A model generated the notes under the pieces. That model ran no database searches. It was not told the origin of the DNA and worked only from the letters and a program-made list of their open reading frames with translations. Both the position numbers and the translations under genes were made by a program. Shown here in pieces: positions 7,593 through 16,411 of a DNA stretch of 64,000 nt. Numbering within the stretch: position 1 is the first letter of the stretch; each line of letters begins with the position of its first letter. Source of the DNA: Corynebacterium casei LMG S-19264. Its GTDB lineage: Bacteria > Actinomycetota > Actinomycetes > Mycobacteriales > Mycobacteriaceae. Location of the stretch: the NCBI RefSeq assembly GCF_000550785.1, contig NZ_CP004350.1:2832009-2896008 (forward strand). The letters are read 5' to 3'.

Positions 7593-10500
7593 ATGACTAC
7601 TGCTGCACATACCCGTTTGCCGGAATCAGATGATGTTGAAGCTGTTGTAGACGCAGCCGTCCAGCGCGCACGCACCTGGTTGTCTGCCGCTGAAGGTGAG
7701 CATGATAAGTCCACCGAGCAGCTAGCTGACCTGCTGCGCGATGAAGATGGTGTTGCATTCACCATGGACTTCGTGGACCGCGTGATGCGCCCGGAAGATG
7801 ACAAGGTGGCAGCGGATGCGCTGCAGGCCATCACTAAGAAATTTGATCCGTCCTTCCTCGGCCGCATTAACGGCTCCTTGGTGGGACTGGGTGGATTCTT
7901 CGGGCCCATCCTTCCTAACCTGGTCATGCCGTTGGCGCGTTTGCGCATGCGGCAGATGGTTGGCCACTTGGTGCTAGATGCTGAATCCGACAAGTTGAAC
8001 AAGACCCTGGCAAAAGCGGCGGAGTCCGGTGAGCAACTCAACCTGAACCTGCTTGGTGAGGCTGTGCTGGGTGAAGATGAAGCCCGCTCCCGTGCGGAGC
8101 GCACACTGGCGCTTATCCGCAACCCGTTGGTTACTTATGTGTCCGTGAAGGCTTCCTCCATGGTGGCGCAGCTGAACCCGTGGGATATTGAAGGCTCGTT
8201 GAAGCGTCTCAAGGAGCGGTTGCTGCCGCTATATGATGAAGCAGTTAAGCGCTCCCCCAGCGTATTCATCAACTTGGACATGGAGGAATACCACGACCTG
8301 CACCTGACCATCCGCCTGTTCAAGGAGCTGTTGGCAGACCCGAAGTTCAAGGACCTTGAGGCCGGTATCGTTCTGCAGGCCTACCTGCCGGATACTTTTG
8401 ACAGCCTGGTGGAGCTCGCTGAGTTTGCCAAGGAACGCGTTGCTGCAGGTGGTGCGCCAATCAAGATTCGCTTTGTAAAAGGCGCGAACCTGTCCATGGA
8501 GCACGTCCAGGGCGAGGTGCACGGCTGGCCGGTTGCAACGTATCTGACCAAAGATGAGGTGGACTCGAACTACTACCGTCTGCTGGACTTCATTCTGCGC
8601 CCCGAGTACCAAGATTCGGTGCGCATTGGCGTGGCAACCCACAACCTGTACACCGCGGGTCTGGCCTATGAGCTGGGCAAGAAGCGCGGCGTGTTGTCCA
8701 TGATGGACTCGGAGATGCTGCAGGGCATGTCCCCATCGCAGCAGGCAGCAGTGCGTGAGATGTTCGGCCGCCAGATTCTTTACACCCCGGTTGTGCACAT
8801 GGAAGACTTCGATGTCGCCGTGTCCTACCTGGTGCGCCGTTTGGAAGAGAACTCCGCGGAGCAAAATTTCCTCTACGCGCTGTTCGCGCCGGATGTTGCA
8901 GGTGACGAGCACCTGACGCCGTTGCAGAAGCAGGAAAAGGTCTTTCGCGAAGCAGTTGCTAACCGATGGGACGCTTTCGCCGGCCCACGCCGCACTCAGA
9001 ACCGTTTGGAAGAAGAAAGCGGCCGTCAGGCTGCCAAGATTGGCCGCTTTGTTAATGAGCCAGATACTGACCCGGCGCTGGAGCCAAACCGCGCGTGGGC
9101 GTTGGAGGCGTTGGCGAATGATCCTGGTGAGCACGGCATTGAGGAAGTCACTGAGGTAGACACCGTGAACGCGGCGGTGGCTAAGGCACAGGAGTTGGGT
9201 GCGCAGTGGGGCGCAAAGCCTGGCGATGAACGCGCGCAGGTCCTAGAAGCCATTGGTGATGAGATTGCGCGCAACCGCGGCAAGCTGGTCAGCGTTGCAG
9301 CTTATGAGGCGAATAAGACTGTCACGCAGACTGACCCAGAGATTTCTGAGGCCATTGACTTCTGTGTCTACTACGCGCATTCCGCGCGTGCCCTGGAAAC
9401 GGCGCGCTCTGAATTCACCCCGCACCAGGTCACCGTGGTGACCCCACCGTGGAACTTCCCTATCGCTATTCCAACCGGCGGCATGATGGCTGCATTGGCG
9501 GCGGGCTCCGCTGTGATTATCAAGCCAGCGCCGCAGGTCGTGCACTGTGCCAAGGCCGTGGTGGAAGCAATTCACACAGGGCTTGAGGCAAAGGGCCTGG
9601 ATAAGGATTTGGTGCAGCTGGTCTACACCGATGAAGGCGATGCCGGCAAGGCGTTGATGTCCCGTGAGGATGTAGACAATGTCATTCTCACCGGCGCTTC
9701 CGATACTGGTCAGCTCTTCCGCTCCTGGCGTCCAGAGATGAACCTGTCGGCGGAGACCTCCGGAAAGAATGCACTGATCATTACCCCGGCGGCGGACCCA
9801 GACTTGGCCATCGCGGACCTCTATGACTCAGCGTTTGGTCACTCGGGTCAGAAGTGTTCGGCGGCATCCTTGGTCATCTTCGTCGGCGCTGCGGGCGATT
9901 CGGATCGTCTGCGTAACCAACTGCTGGATGCCGTGCGCACCCTAAAGGTCGGACCGGGTTATGAAATTGAAACCACCATGAACGGCCTGGCAGAAGCGCC
10001 AAGCGATAAGCTGCTGCGCGGTCTGACCCAGCTGGAGCCGGGCGAGAAGTGGCTGATTAAGCCAGAAAAGCTCAACGAGGAAGGCACCCTGTGGTCCCCG
10101 GGCGTTCGCGATAACGTTCAGCCTGGTTCCTGGTACCACCTCAACGAGTGCTTTGGTCCAGTCCTAGGCATCATGCATGCGGAGACTCTGGAAGAGGCAG
10201 TCGAGTGGCAGAACTCCACGGGCTTTGGTCTGACCGGTGGTATTCATTCGCTTAATGATGATGAGCTGCGCTATTGGATCGACAATGTCGAGGTCGGCAA
10301 CGCTTATGTCAACCGCGGTATTACCGGTGCGATTGTGCAGCGTCAGTCCTTCGGCGGCTGGAAGAAGTCCGTGATGGGACCAGGCGCGAAGGCGGGCGGC
10401 CCGAACTACGTGGCGCAGTTCGGTTCCTGGGCAGATTCTGAACTCAGCCCGCTGGACGTGGACATCACTCCGAAGATCACCACGGCGTTGCGTGCGCTGA

Positions 10501-11051
10501 CGGATCGTGCGGAGTCCAAGCTGGGCGAAGAGGACATCGCGTGGCTGTGGCGCGCAGCCGAGCTGGACCAGCTGGCGTGGCAGTCGGAGTTTGGCCGCGA
10601 GCATGACCGGACCGGACTTATCGCCGAGGCCAACGTCTTCCGCTACCGCCCGCTGCTGGATGTTCTGCGTATCCGCGTGACCGAGGGCTATAAGCTGCGT
10701 GACGTGGTGCGCCAGAAGTTGGCTGCGCTAATTACTGGCGCAGAGATCCGTATTTCTGCTCCGGCAGAAATTGCAGCGCAGCTTTCTGATGCCGGCATTC
10801 GCGTCCACACCCAGGACGTTAAGGAGTTTGCGGCAGAGGTGACACATGCAGAATCGGCCCGAATTCGCGCTATTGGCGAAGTCGAGCCGGAGGTGTACGA
10901 GGCCGCGGTCAAGTCCAACTCGGTGGTCTTGGCGCAGCCCGTGCTTGCCGATGGCCGCCGCGAACTTCTTCCTTACCTACTCGAGCAGGCGGTCACCGTG
11001 ACCATGCACCGTTTCGGAATCATCCGCACGGTGGCAGGTATTGAGCGTTAA
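7593..11051 (+). CDS. putA: PutA, proline dehydrogenase / L-glutamate gamma-semialdehyde dehydrogenase
   Basis: Oxidises proline to glutamate in two steps. The 1152-residue protein has an FAD-dependent proline dehydrogenase domain in its first half (KIRFVKGANLSMEH; MLQGMSPSQQAAVREMFG) and an aldehyde dehydrogenase domain in its second (TPPWNFPIAIPTGGMMAA near 616; ETSGKN glutamate near 720; catalytic cysteine in GQKCSAAS near 755). A further C-terminal stretch of about 150 residues has no obvious catalytic motif. There is no N-terminal ribbon-helix-helix domain, so unlike enterobacterial PutA it is not expected to bind DNA. AGAGGAAT precedes the ATG. The 3' end overlaps the convergent gene at 11048 by four bases. 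Confidence 0.95.
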   Translation: MTTAAHTRLPESDDVEAVVDAAVQRARTWLSAAEGEHDKSTEQLADLLRDEDGVAFTMDFVDRVMRPEDDKVAADALQAITKKFDPSFLGRINGSLVGLGGFFGPILPNLVMPLARLRMRQMVGHLVLDAESDKLNKTLAKAAESGEQLNLNLLGEAVLGEDEARSRAERTLALIRNPLVTYVSVKASSMVAQLNPWDIEGSLKRLKERLLPLYDEAVKRSPSVFINLDMEEYHDLHLTIRLFKELLADPKFKDLEAGIVLQAYLPDTFDSLVELAEFAKERVAAGGAPIKIRFVKGANLSMEHVQGEVHGWPVATYLTKDEVDSNYYRLLDFILRPEYQDSVRIGVATHNLYTAGLAYELGKKRGVLSMMDSEMLQGMSPSQQAAVREMFGRQILYTPVVHMEDFDVAVSYLVRRLEENSAEQNFLYALFAPDVAGDEHLTPLQKQEKVFREAVANRWDAFAGPRRTQNRLEEESGRQAAKIGRFVNEPDTDPALEPNRAWALEALANDPGEHGIEEVTEVDTVNAAVAKAQELGAQWGAKPGDERAQVLEAIGDEIARNRGKLVSVAAYEANKTVTQTDPEISEAIDFCVYYAHSARALETARSEFTPHQVTVVTPPWNFPIAIPTGGMMAALAAGSAVIIKPAPQVVHCAKAVVEAIHTGLEAKGLDKDLVQLVYTDEGDAGKALMSREDVDNVILTGASDTGQLFRSWRPEMNLSAETSGKNALIITPAADPDLAIADLYDSAFGHSGQKCSAASLVIFVGAAGDSDRLRNQLLDAVRTLKVGPGYEIETTMNGLAEAPSDKLLRGLTQLEPGEKWLIKPEKLNEEGTLWSPGVRDNVQPGSWYHLNECFGPVLGIMHAETLEEAVEWQNSTGFGLTGGIHSLNDDELRYWIDNVEVGNAYVNRGITGAIVQRQSFGGWKKSVMGPGAKAGGPNYVAQFGSWADSELSPLDVDITPKITTALRALTDRAESKLGEEDIAWLWRAAELDQLAWQSEFGREHDRTGLIAEANVFRYRPLLDVLRIRVTEGYKLRDVVRQKLAALITGAEIRISAPAEIAAQLSDAGIRVHTQDVKEFAAEVTHAESARIRAIGEVEPEVYEAAVKSNSVVLAQPVLADGRRELLPYLLEQAVTVTMHRFGIIRTVAGIER

Positions 11052-12298
11052 GAGCTCATAGCTTCGTAGAGTTTACGCACCCGAGCGCGTGGTGAATCCT
11101 CAGGATTATCACCCGCCTCGCCGGTGCGTATTTCTATGTCTTCAGGTGTTATCTCCCTCGCGCGCAGCGCGACCATTTCAGCGTGGTAGCGGAAGAGCAC
11201 GGCGATGGTCGCAGCCACTGGCACGGCCAGGAATGCGCCAACAATGCCGGCGAGCGCAGAACCAATAGTGACCGAGAGCAACACGATTGCTGCGTGTAGG
11301 CCCATGGCCTTGGACTGCAGGATTGGCTGCAGCACGTTGCCTTCGACCTGCTGCACAATCAAAATCAGTGCCAGCACCAGCAAGGCATTGGTAATGCCGT
11401 TGGACACCAACGCAATGACAACCGCCAAAGCACCTGCGGTTACCGCACCGATGATTGGGATGAAGCCGGCGAAGAAAGTGATCACGGCCAGCACGAAGGC
11501 CAATGGTACTTGCAGCACCCACAAACCCAAGCCAATAAACAAGGCATCCACGAATGCCACGGCTGCCTGCGCCTGGATAAAGCCAGACAGAGTCTTCCAC
11601 ACTCGGGTGAACAGCTCGGTGACATGCCAACCGATGGAAGCACCGGTGTACTTGCGCAGCCACGGCAGGAAGTTATCGCCGTCTTTCAAGATGAAGAAAG
11701 AGATAATAAACATCACGAAGACGGTGACCAAGATTGAGGAAGCCGCCGAAGCACCGGAAATAACACCCGATGCAATTGAAGACATCTGGCCCTGCAGAAA
11801 ACTGGTTGCTTCCTTGATTAGCTGATCAATCTGCGTGGCATCGATATTAAACGGCAAGCTTTCAATCATCTTCAAAAGCTCATCCACTCCACGTTCGGCT
11901 TGCTCCCAAAGCTGCGAACCCTGACGGGAGACCACCGGTCCCATTGCCGTGAACACGCCGACAATGATGAACAGCAGCCCCAGCAGTGTCGAAATCGCTG
12001 CCAGTGCCGGCGGGAACTTCCAGCTGCGCAGCTTCGCCGCGACCGGCGCGAGCACCGAGGAGAGCAGCAGCGCCAAGATAACTGGCAACAGCCCAACCCA
12101 CACGAACTTCAGCAGCACCCCGGCCACGCCGAGTGCTGCCACGGTGACGATGAACCGCCACGACAAACTAGTGATAGCGCGGGCATCTTTGCCCATCACT
12201 ACCGCTTTGTCATCGACAGCAGAATCTTCTTCTTTGATGTCTTGACCGAGTCCGTCTTGTTCTTCGGCGACTAATTCTTGGTTTTCTTTTTCCGTCAT
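11048..12298 (-). CDS. AI-2E family (PerM/YdiK) membrane transporter
   Basis: A 416-residue polytopic membrane protein with about eight hydrophobic segments and the family strings FFAGFIPIIGAVTAGALAV and ILQSKAMGLHAAIVLLSVTI. The family includes exporters, Na+/H+ antiporter-like proteins and proteins named after autoinducer-2 transport, so the substrate cannot be assigned. The start overlaps the nucleosidase stop (TAATG), placing it as the last gene of the cysH-cysD-cysN-nucleosidase unit. N- and C-terminal tails are acidic and cytoplasmic in appearance. Confidence 0.85.
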   Translation of the reverse strand: MTEKENQELVAEEQDGLGQDIKEEDSAVDDKAVVMGKDARAITSLSWRFIVTVAALGVAGVLLKFVWVGLLPVILALLLSSVLAPVAAKLRSWKFPPALAAISTLLGLLFIIVGVFTAMGPVVSRQGSQLWEQAERGVDELLKMIESLPFNIDATQIDQLIKEATSFLQGQMSSIASGVISGASAASSILVTVFVMFIISFFILKDGDNFLPWLRKYTGASIGWHVTELFTRVWKTLSGFIQAQAAVAFVDALFIGLGLWVLQVPLAFVLAVITFFAGFIPIIGAVTAGALAVVIALVSNGITNALLVLALILIVQQVEGNVLQPILQSKAMGLHAAIVLLSVTIGSALAGIVGAFLAVPVAATIAVLFRYHAEMVALRAREITPEDIEIRTGEAGDNPEDSPRARVRKLYEAMSS

Positions 12299-12939
12299 TA
12301 TTCTTCCAATAATCCGAGTTCACCAAGCGCGTTAAACAGTTGACGCGCGCCCTTAGGAACCGCTTGTGCCCAGGCTTCTTCAGCGACCTCATCGGCCGAG
12401 TCGGAGATTTGCTTCAGCAAGGTTACCGGCACGCCAAACAGCGCGCAGGCTGCGGCAACCGCGTAGCCTTCCATATCGCACAGGCTAGATTCTTTGGCCA
12501 AACGCTCGCGGGTTTCGGAATCTCCCACAAACTGATCACCCGTAGCCAGGCCCGCGGTGGGAAGGCGTCCGGAGGTTTCGATAGCGATGGCATCGGGAAG
12601 TAAATACTGCGCAATACCAGAGTGGTCATCCAAGTGGAAGTCATGCTTGGTCACGCGGTTGACCTCATAAACCCCGGCCATGCCATCGCGCAGAGCTCCG
12701 GCGGTACCAACGTTGACAACGCGCGCTGGCAATGCCCCCTGCGCCTGCGCGCGCGCCAAGACGGTAGTCAATGAAATCGCCGCCGGTAGCGTACCGATTC
12801 CGGTAATGAGCAGCGGAACATCCTTCGGCAGCCGCTCGGCCTCACCGTGGACAGCTGCAACGAATAGCGTGCGGCCAGCTAGGCTCTCTCCGGAGACCAG
12901 CTGGCCAACATTGTATTGATCAATTGTGTGTTCACTCAT
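12298..12939 (-). CDS. Nucleoside phosphorylase-family nucleosidase (MTA/SAH type)
   Basis: A 213-residue protein of the PNP/UDP family. Visible motifs are LLITGIGTLPAAISL, VVNVGTAGAL, the CDMEGYAVAAAC string that carries the ribose-binding Met-Glu pair, and ISDSADE near the C-terminus. Members such as Pfs/Mtn cleave methylthioadenosine and S-adenosylhomocysteine; the exact substrate here is inferred. I chose ATG 12939 (MSEHTIDQYNV) over the upstream GTG because it aligns with the fold start. It sits 10 bases after cysN and overlaps the AI-2E gene, so it appears to be in the sulfur operon. Since S-adenosylhomocysteine is the known effector of McbR, its position may matter for regulation. Confidence 0.78.
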   Translation of the reverse strand: MSEHTIDQYNVGQLVSGESLAGRTLFVAAVHGEAERLPKDVPLLITGIGTLPAAISLTTVLARAQAQGALPARVVNVGTAGALRDGMAGVYEVNRVTKHDFHLDDHSGIAQYLLPDAIAIETSGRLPTAGLATGDQFVGDSETRERLAKESSLCDMEGYAVAAACALFGVPVTLLKQISDSADEVAEEAWAQAVPKGARQLFNALGELGLLEE

Positions 12940-12949
12940 GATCACAACA

Positions 12950-14218
12950 CTAGCGCAGACGGTGACCAATCAGCCCGGCTGCAAGGGTATTTCCCGTCGA
13001 TGGATCGATAAGCAAGAAGTTGCCCACCGCGCCGCGCGCTGCATAGTCCTCAACTGGGAGTTCTTCTGCAACTTCGATGGTGATGTGTGCGATGTCATTG
13101 AGCGTGACCTTTTCCGGCTCCAGCACATCATCTGCCACATTATCCAGGTCCAGGGAGCGTTCAATCGCGGTGATGCGTCCCTTGACCAGCTTGGTGCCGT
13201 AGCGAATCTTGTACATCGGTCCGACCTGCAGGTCCTTCTCGGTCAGCGCCACGACGGTTGCCGCGAAGGAGCGCACCGACTCCGGGCGTGCAGCACCGGA
13301 GATGAGGTCGCCGCGTGCCAGGTCGATGTCATCGGCCAAGCGCAAGGTTACAGAGTCGCCATGCGCAGCGCTTTCCGATGCCTCCGGACGGTCAATGTGC
13401 GTCACTGTCGTCGTGCGTCCACCCTCCAGATGCACGGTGTCACCCACCTTGACGGAGCCTGCCTCAATGCGTCCGGCGTAGCCACGGTAATCGGTGGCAT
13501 GTTCGCGGATGACGTACTGAATTGGCAGACGGAAATCCAGGTCAGCGGCACGGCCGCGGTTGACTGGAAAGTCTTCGAGGACTTCGAGCACGGTGGGGCC
13601 GTCGTACCATGGCATGTTCGTGGAAGGCTCCACGACGTTGTCGCCGCGCAGCGCGGAGATTGGGACCACGTGGGTATCTTCGATGCCCAGCCGGTGAGCG
13701 GCTGCATTGAACTCGGTTTCAATCTCGCGGAATACGGACTCAGAGAAGTCCACCAGGTCAATCTTGTTCACTCCCAAAATCACGTGGCGCACACCCAACA
13801 GCGCTGCAACGTTGAGGTGGCGGCGGGTTTGTTCCACCACGCCGTGGCGGGCGTCGATGAGAACAACCACTACCTGGGAGGTGGACATACCGGTGACGGT
13901 ATTGCGGGTGTACTGCACGTGGCCTGGAGTATCAGCCAGGATGAAGGTGCGCTTGTCCGTGGCGAAGTAGCGGTAAGCCACGTCGATGGTAATGCCCTGC
14001 TCGCGCTCGGCACGGAGGCCATCGACAAGAAGCGAAAGATCCAGGCCATCAAAGCCGCGGTCCTTCGAAGACTTCTCCATGGATTCTAGCTGGTCAGCCA
14101 GCACGGACTTGGTGTCGTGCAGAAGGCGGCCCACGAAGGTGGACTTGCCGTCATCAACGCTGCCGGCGGTGCACAGGCGCAGGGTTTCGCGGGTTTTTAG
14201 TGTTGCCACCGAGCTCAT
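12950..14218 (-). CDS. cysN: CysN, sulfate adenylyltransferase GTPase subunit
   Basis: GTPase that drives APS formation with CysD. The 422-residue protein has the G1 loop GSVDDGKSTFVGRL, G3 DTPGHVQYTRNTVTG, G4 NKIDLVDF and an elongation-factor-like beta-barrel region behind. It ends without a C-terminal APS kinase (CysC) domain, unlike mycobacterial CysNC. The start overlaps the cysD stop by one base (TGATG). No separate cysC is seen in this window. Confidence 0.96.
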   Translation of the reverse strand: MSSVATLKTRETLRLCTAGSVDDGKSTFVGRLLHDTKSVLADQLESMEKSSKDRGFDGLDLSLLVDGLRAEREQGITIDVAYRYFATDKRTFILADTPGHVQYTRNTVTGMSTSQVVVVLIDARHGVVEQTRRHLNVAALLGVRHVILGVNKIDLVDFSESVFREIETEFNAAAHRLGIEDTHVVPISALRGDNVVEPSTNMPWYDGPTVLEVLEDFPVNRGRAADLDFRLPIQYVIREHATDYRGYAGRIEAGSVKVGDTVHLEGGRTTTVTHIDRPEASESAAHGDSVTLRLADDIDLARGDLISGAARPESVRSFAATVVALTEKDLQVGPMYKIRYGTKLVKGRITAIERSLDLDNVADDVLEPEKVTLNDIAHITIEVAEELPVEDYAARGAVGNFLLIDPSTGNTLAAGLIGHRLR

Positions 14219-15120
14219 CAGAAATAGCCTTCCTTCTTGCGGTCTTCCATGGCAGATTCAGATAGCTTGTCATCGGCACGCGTTGCGCCGCGCTCTGACA
14301 GCGTGGAGATAGAAATCTCTGCCAAAATTTCATCCGGGGTGGTAGCAGTGGATTCCACAGCACCCGTGCAAGACATGTCGCCCACGGTGCGGTAGCGCAC
14401 GGTCTTGAGTTCCAGGGTCTCGCCGTCCTTTGGCCCGCCCCAGTCACCTGGGGACAGCCACATGCCGTTGCGGTTAAACAGCTCGCGCTTGTGCGAGTAG
14501 TAGATATCCGGCAGGCGCAGCTCGCGCGCACCGATATACTCCCAGATATCTGCCTCAGTCCAGTTGGAGATGGGGAACACGCGAATGTTCTCACCGGCGA
14601 GCTTGCCGCCGTTGTACAGATCCCACAGCTCAGGGCGCTGACGGCGCGGATCCCAGCCACCGAAAGAGTCACGCACGGAAAAGATGCGCTCCTTCGCACG
14701 CGCACGCTCCTCATCACGGCGCGCGCCACCGAGGACGGCGTCATAGCCTCGCTCAGCAATAGTTTCTACCAGCGGTACCGACTGCAGCGGATTACGGGTG
14801 CCATCAGGGCGCTCCTGCAAATCCCCGCGGTCAATCCAATCCTGGACTTTAGCTACGTGCAGGCGCGCACCGGTTTCTTCCACCAGCTCATCACGGAACT
14901 GAATGACCTCTGGGAAGTTGTGTCCGGTATCAATGTGCACGAGTTCAAACGGCACGGTTTGCGGCGCAAATGCCCGGCGCGCGAGTTCAAAGACCACGCA
15001 GGAGTCTTTGCCGCCGGAGAAAAGCAGGCCTACCTTATCGAACTGGCCAGCCACTTCGCGCAGGATATGAATGGATTCATTCTCCAAGTCCTGCAGGTGT
15101 GGCGAGAGCGTATTAGTCAT
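14218..15120 (-). CDS. cysD: CysD, sulfate adenylyltransferase catalytic subunit
   Basis: Transfers AMP from ATP to sulfate to give APS. The 300-residue protein carries the PP-loop LLFSGGKDSCVVFELARRAF, VLGGARRDEERARAKERIFS, and GDMSCTGAVESTA near the C-terminus, all conserved in CysD. I chose ATG 15120 (MTNTLSPHLQDLENES) because it matches the family's N-terminus; a longer reading frame continues upstream into the gap after cysH. It is the second gene of the cysHDN operon. Confidence 0.95.
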   Translation of the reverse strand: MTNTLSPHLQDLENESIHILREVAGQFDKVGLLFSGGKDSCVVFELARRAFAPQTVPFELVHIDTGHNFPEVIQFRDELVEETGARLHVAKVQDWIDRGDLQERPDGTRNPLQSVPLVETIAERGYDAVLGGARRDEERARAKERIFSVRDSFGGWDPRRQRPELWDLYNGGKLAGENIRVFPISNWTEADIWEYIGARELRLPDIYYSHKRELFNRNGMWLSPGDWGGPKDGETLELKTVRYRTVGDMSCTGAVESTATTPDEILAEISISTLSERGATRADDKLSESAMEDRKKEGYF

Positions 15121-15145
15121 GAAAACAATGGTTCCTTTACTTAAA

Positions 15146-15922
15146 TTATTCGTGCAGTCCGCATTCGGTTTTGCCACCGGCAAATACGCGGCCGGAACGG
15201 GCGTCGTCGCCTTCACCAACCGGGAACGTCACTGGTGCGCAGCCAATGGAACGGTAACCCTGCAAGGTCAGCGGGTGGATAACCAGGTCCTCATCCGCAA
15301 TGTACTTATCGGTGGAGTCCAAGTCCCAGGTGATAATCGGGGAGATTTTCAACCGGCCGGTGCGGTCCAAGCTCAACGCAGGCGCGCTGGCGCGGTGTTC
15401 AGAATCTGCGCGGCGCAGGCCGGTTACCCAGCCAACGTACTCATCCATCGCCATGTTCAGCGGTTCCACCTTGCGCATCCGGTTGTAGGCGGCCAGGTCC
15501 CAGCTGTACATGCGTGGTCCGTAGACGGCGTCTTGTTCCTCAGGGCTCAGCAGAGGCTTAATGCGCTTTAAAGGCAGTTGTGGATAGCGCTTTTCCACAG
15601 CGTCGGCGGTTTCTAAGGTTTCCGGGAAGTGGAAGCCGGTATCGATGAATAACAAGTCCGCGTCCAGGCCGGCTTTCGCCGCCAGTTCCGCCAGCACGGT
15701 GTTTTCCATCGACATGGTCACCGCAATGCGCCCGGGCGCATGCTCGGCGGTCCATTCCATGATGTCGGTCGCGGAGGCATCGAAAAGCTTGTCTGCCCAC
15801 TGCTCCACTAAAGCTTGGTTAGCTTCGGCAATGTCAGCCGCTAAAGGCGCGGTGTCACGCGTGCCTTCAGGGCTTAGCGATGCATCCTCAAATTCCTTGC
15901 CCGCATTTAATAGGTCTGTCAT
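15146..15922 (-). CDS. cysH: CysH, APS/PAPS reductase lacking Fe-S cysteines
   Basis: Reduces activated sulfate to sulfite. The 258-residue sequence shows the PP-loop-like VTMSMENTVLAELAA, TGLRRADSEHRA, LKISPIITWDLDSTDKYI and the C-terminal ECGLHE with the catalytic cysteine. Most actinobacterial CysH proteins have CC before RMRKVEPL and CxxC after SIG. Here the first is AY (about residue 144, AAYNRMRKVEPL) and the second is CAPV (about 229), leaving one of the four [4Fe-4S] ligands. ATG 15922 (MTDLLNAGKEF) aligns with C. glutamicum CysH; an upstream ATG at 15958 is possible. It is probably transcribed from the McbR-type region at 16031-16057. Confidence 0.92.
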   Translation of the reverse strand: MTDLLNAGKEFEDASLSPEGTRDTAPLAADIAEANQALVEQWADKLFDASATDIMEWTAEHAPGRIAVTMSMENTVLAELAAKAGLDADLLFIDTGFHFPETLETADAVEKRYPQLPLKRIKPLLSPEEQDAVYGPRMYSWDLAAYNRMRKVEPLNMAMDEYVGWVTGLRRADSEHRASAPALSLDRTGRLKISPIITWDLDSTDKYIADEDLVIHPLTLQGYRSIGCAPVTFPVGEGDDARSGRVFAGGKTECGLHE

Positions 15923-16030
15923 GCCCTTTACTCTAAGCGGCCGAGCCCGTTTGTTCATCCTGGTGGATTCATTAAGCCTTTAAGCGGGAGGTTTAGGAAG
16001 AATAAATATCTCGCCAAAGTGAAACGCTCG

Positions 16031-16057
16031 GTCTATTCTCTTAGACTAAGCGGTCTA
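16031..16057. promoter_or_regulatory. McbR-type operator with three half-sites
   Basis: GTCTA (16031-16035), TAGAC (16042-16046) and GTCTA (16053-16057) are each separated by exactly six bases. The right pair, TAGAC-N6-GTCTA, is the published McbR (methionine/cysteine repressor) operator of C. glutamicum. The site lies between the divergent cysH operon and the Fpr-like gene, 15 bases before the latter's ATG, and likely controls both according to S-adenosylhomocysteine level. Confidence 0.75.
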
Positions 16058-16071
16058 TTAAAGGAGTGTTT

Positions 16072-16407
16072 ATGACACGCGTATCAATCATCGGCTCCGC
16101 TGCCACGAGCCTACAGACAGCAGAGCACCTCGTTAGAGCTGGCATGTCCGTGGACTTATTCACCGAAGAACCAGCCCCCTTCGGACTACTCAACAACTGC
16201 CCTGATGGCGGCACTTTAAGACTATTCGGAAACATCCGCATCGGCGTCGGTATCACCATGGATGAAATTCTCCACGACAACGCCGAAGCCCTCCTGCGCG
16301 CACGCGGAGTCGCATTCACCACCTGGAGCGGCGGCTGCCCCGAAAACCCCATTGACTGGGAAGTTGTTCACTTACGCGCGGGACAAGCGCCCGTCGTATA
16401 CTTGTGA
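16072..16407 (+). pseudogene. N-terminal remnant of an Fpr-type ferredoxin/NADP reductase
   Basis: The 111-residue product aligns only with the first FAD-binding part of FprA-type flavoenzymes, normally about 450 residues: MTRVSIIGSA, TAEHLVRAGMSVDLFTEEPA, PFGLL and RLFGNIRIGVGIT. The dinucleotide-binding GxGxxG is degraded to GSAATS and roughly 20 residues of the PDH-containing segment are missing, then the frame stops. In C. glutamicum a full fpr2 sits beside the cys genes, so this is best read as a decayed copy. It nevertheless keeps an AAAGGAG ribosome binding site and a McbR-type operator, so a small product may be made. Confidence 0.65.
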
Positions 16408-16411
16408 GGCA

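Noticed and set aside
12926..14089. 387-codon plus-strand frame opposite cysN
   Set aside because: Shadow frame; cysN carries all GTPase motifs on the minus strand.
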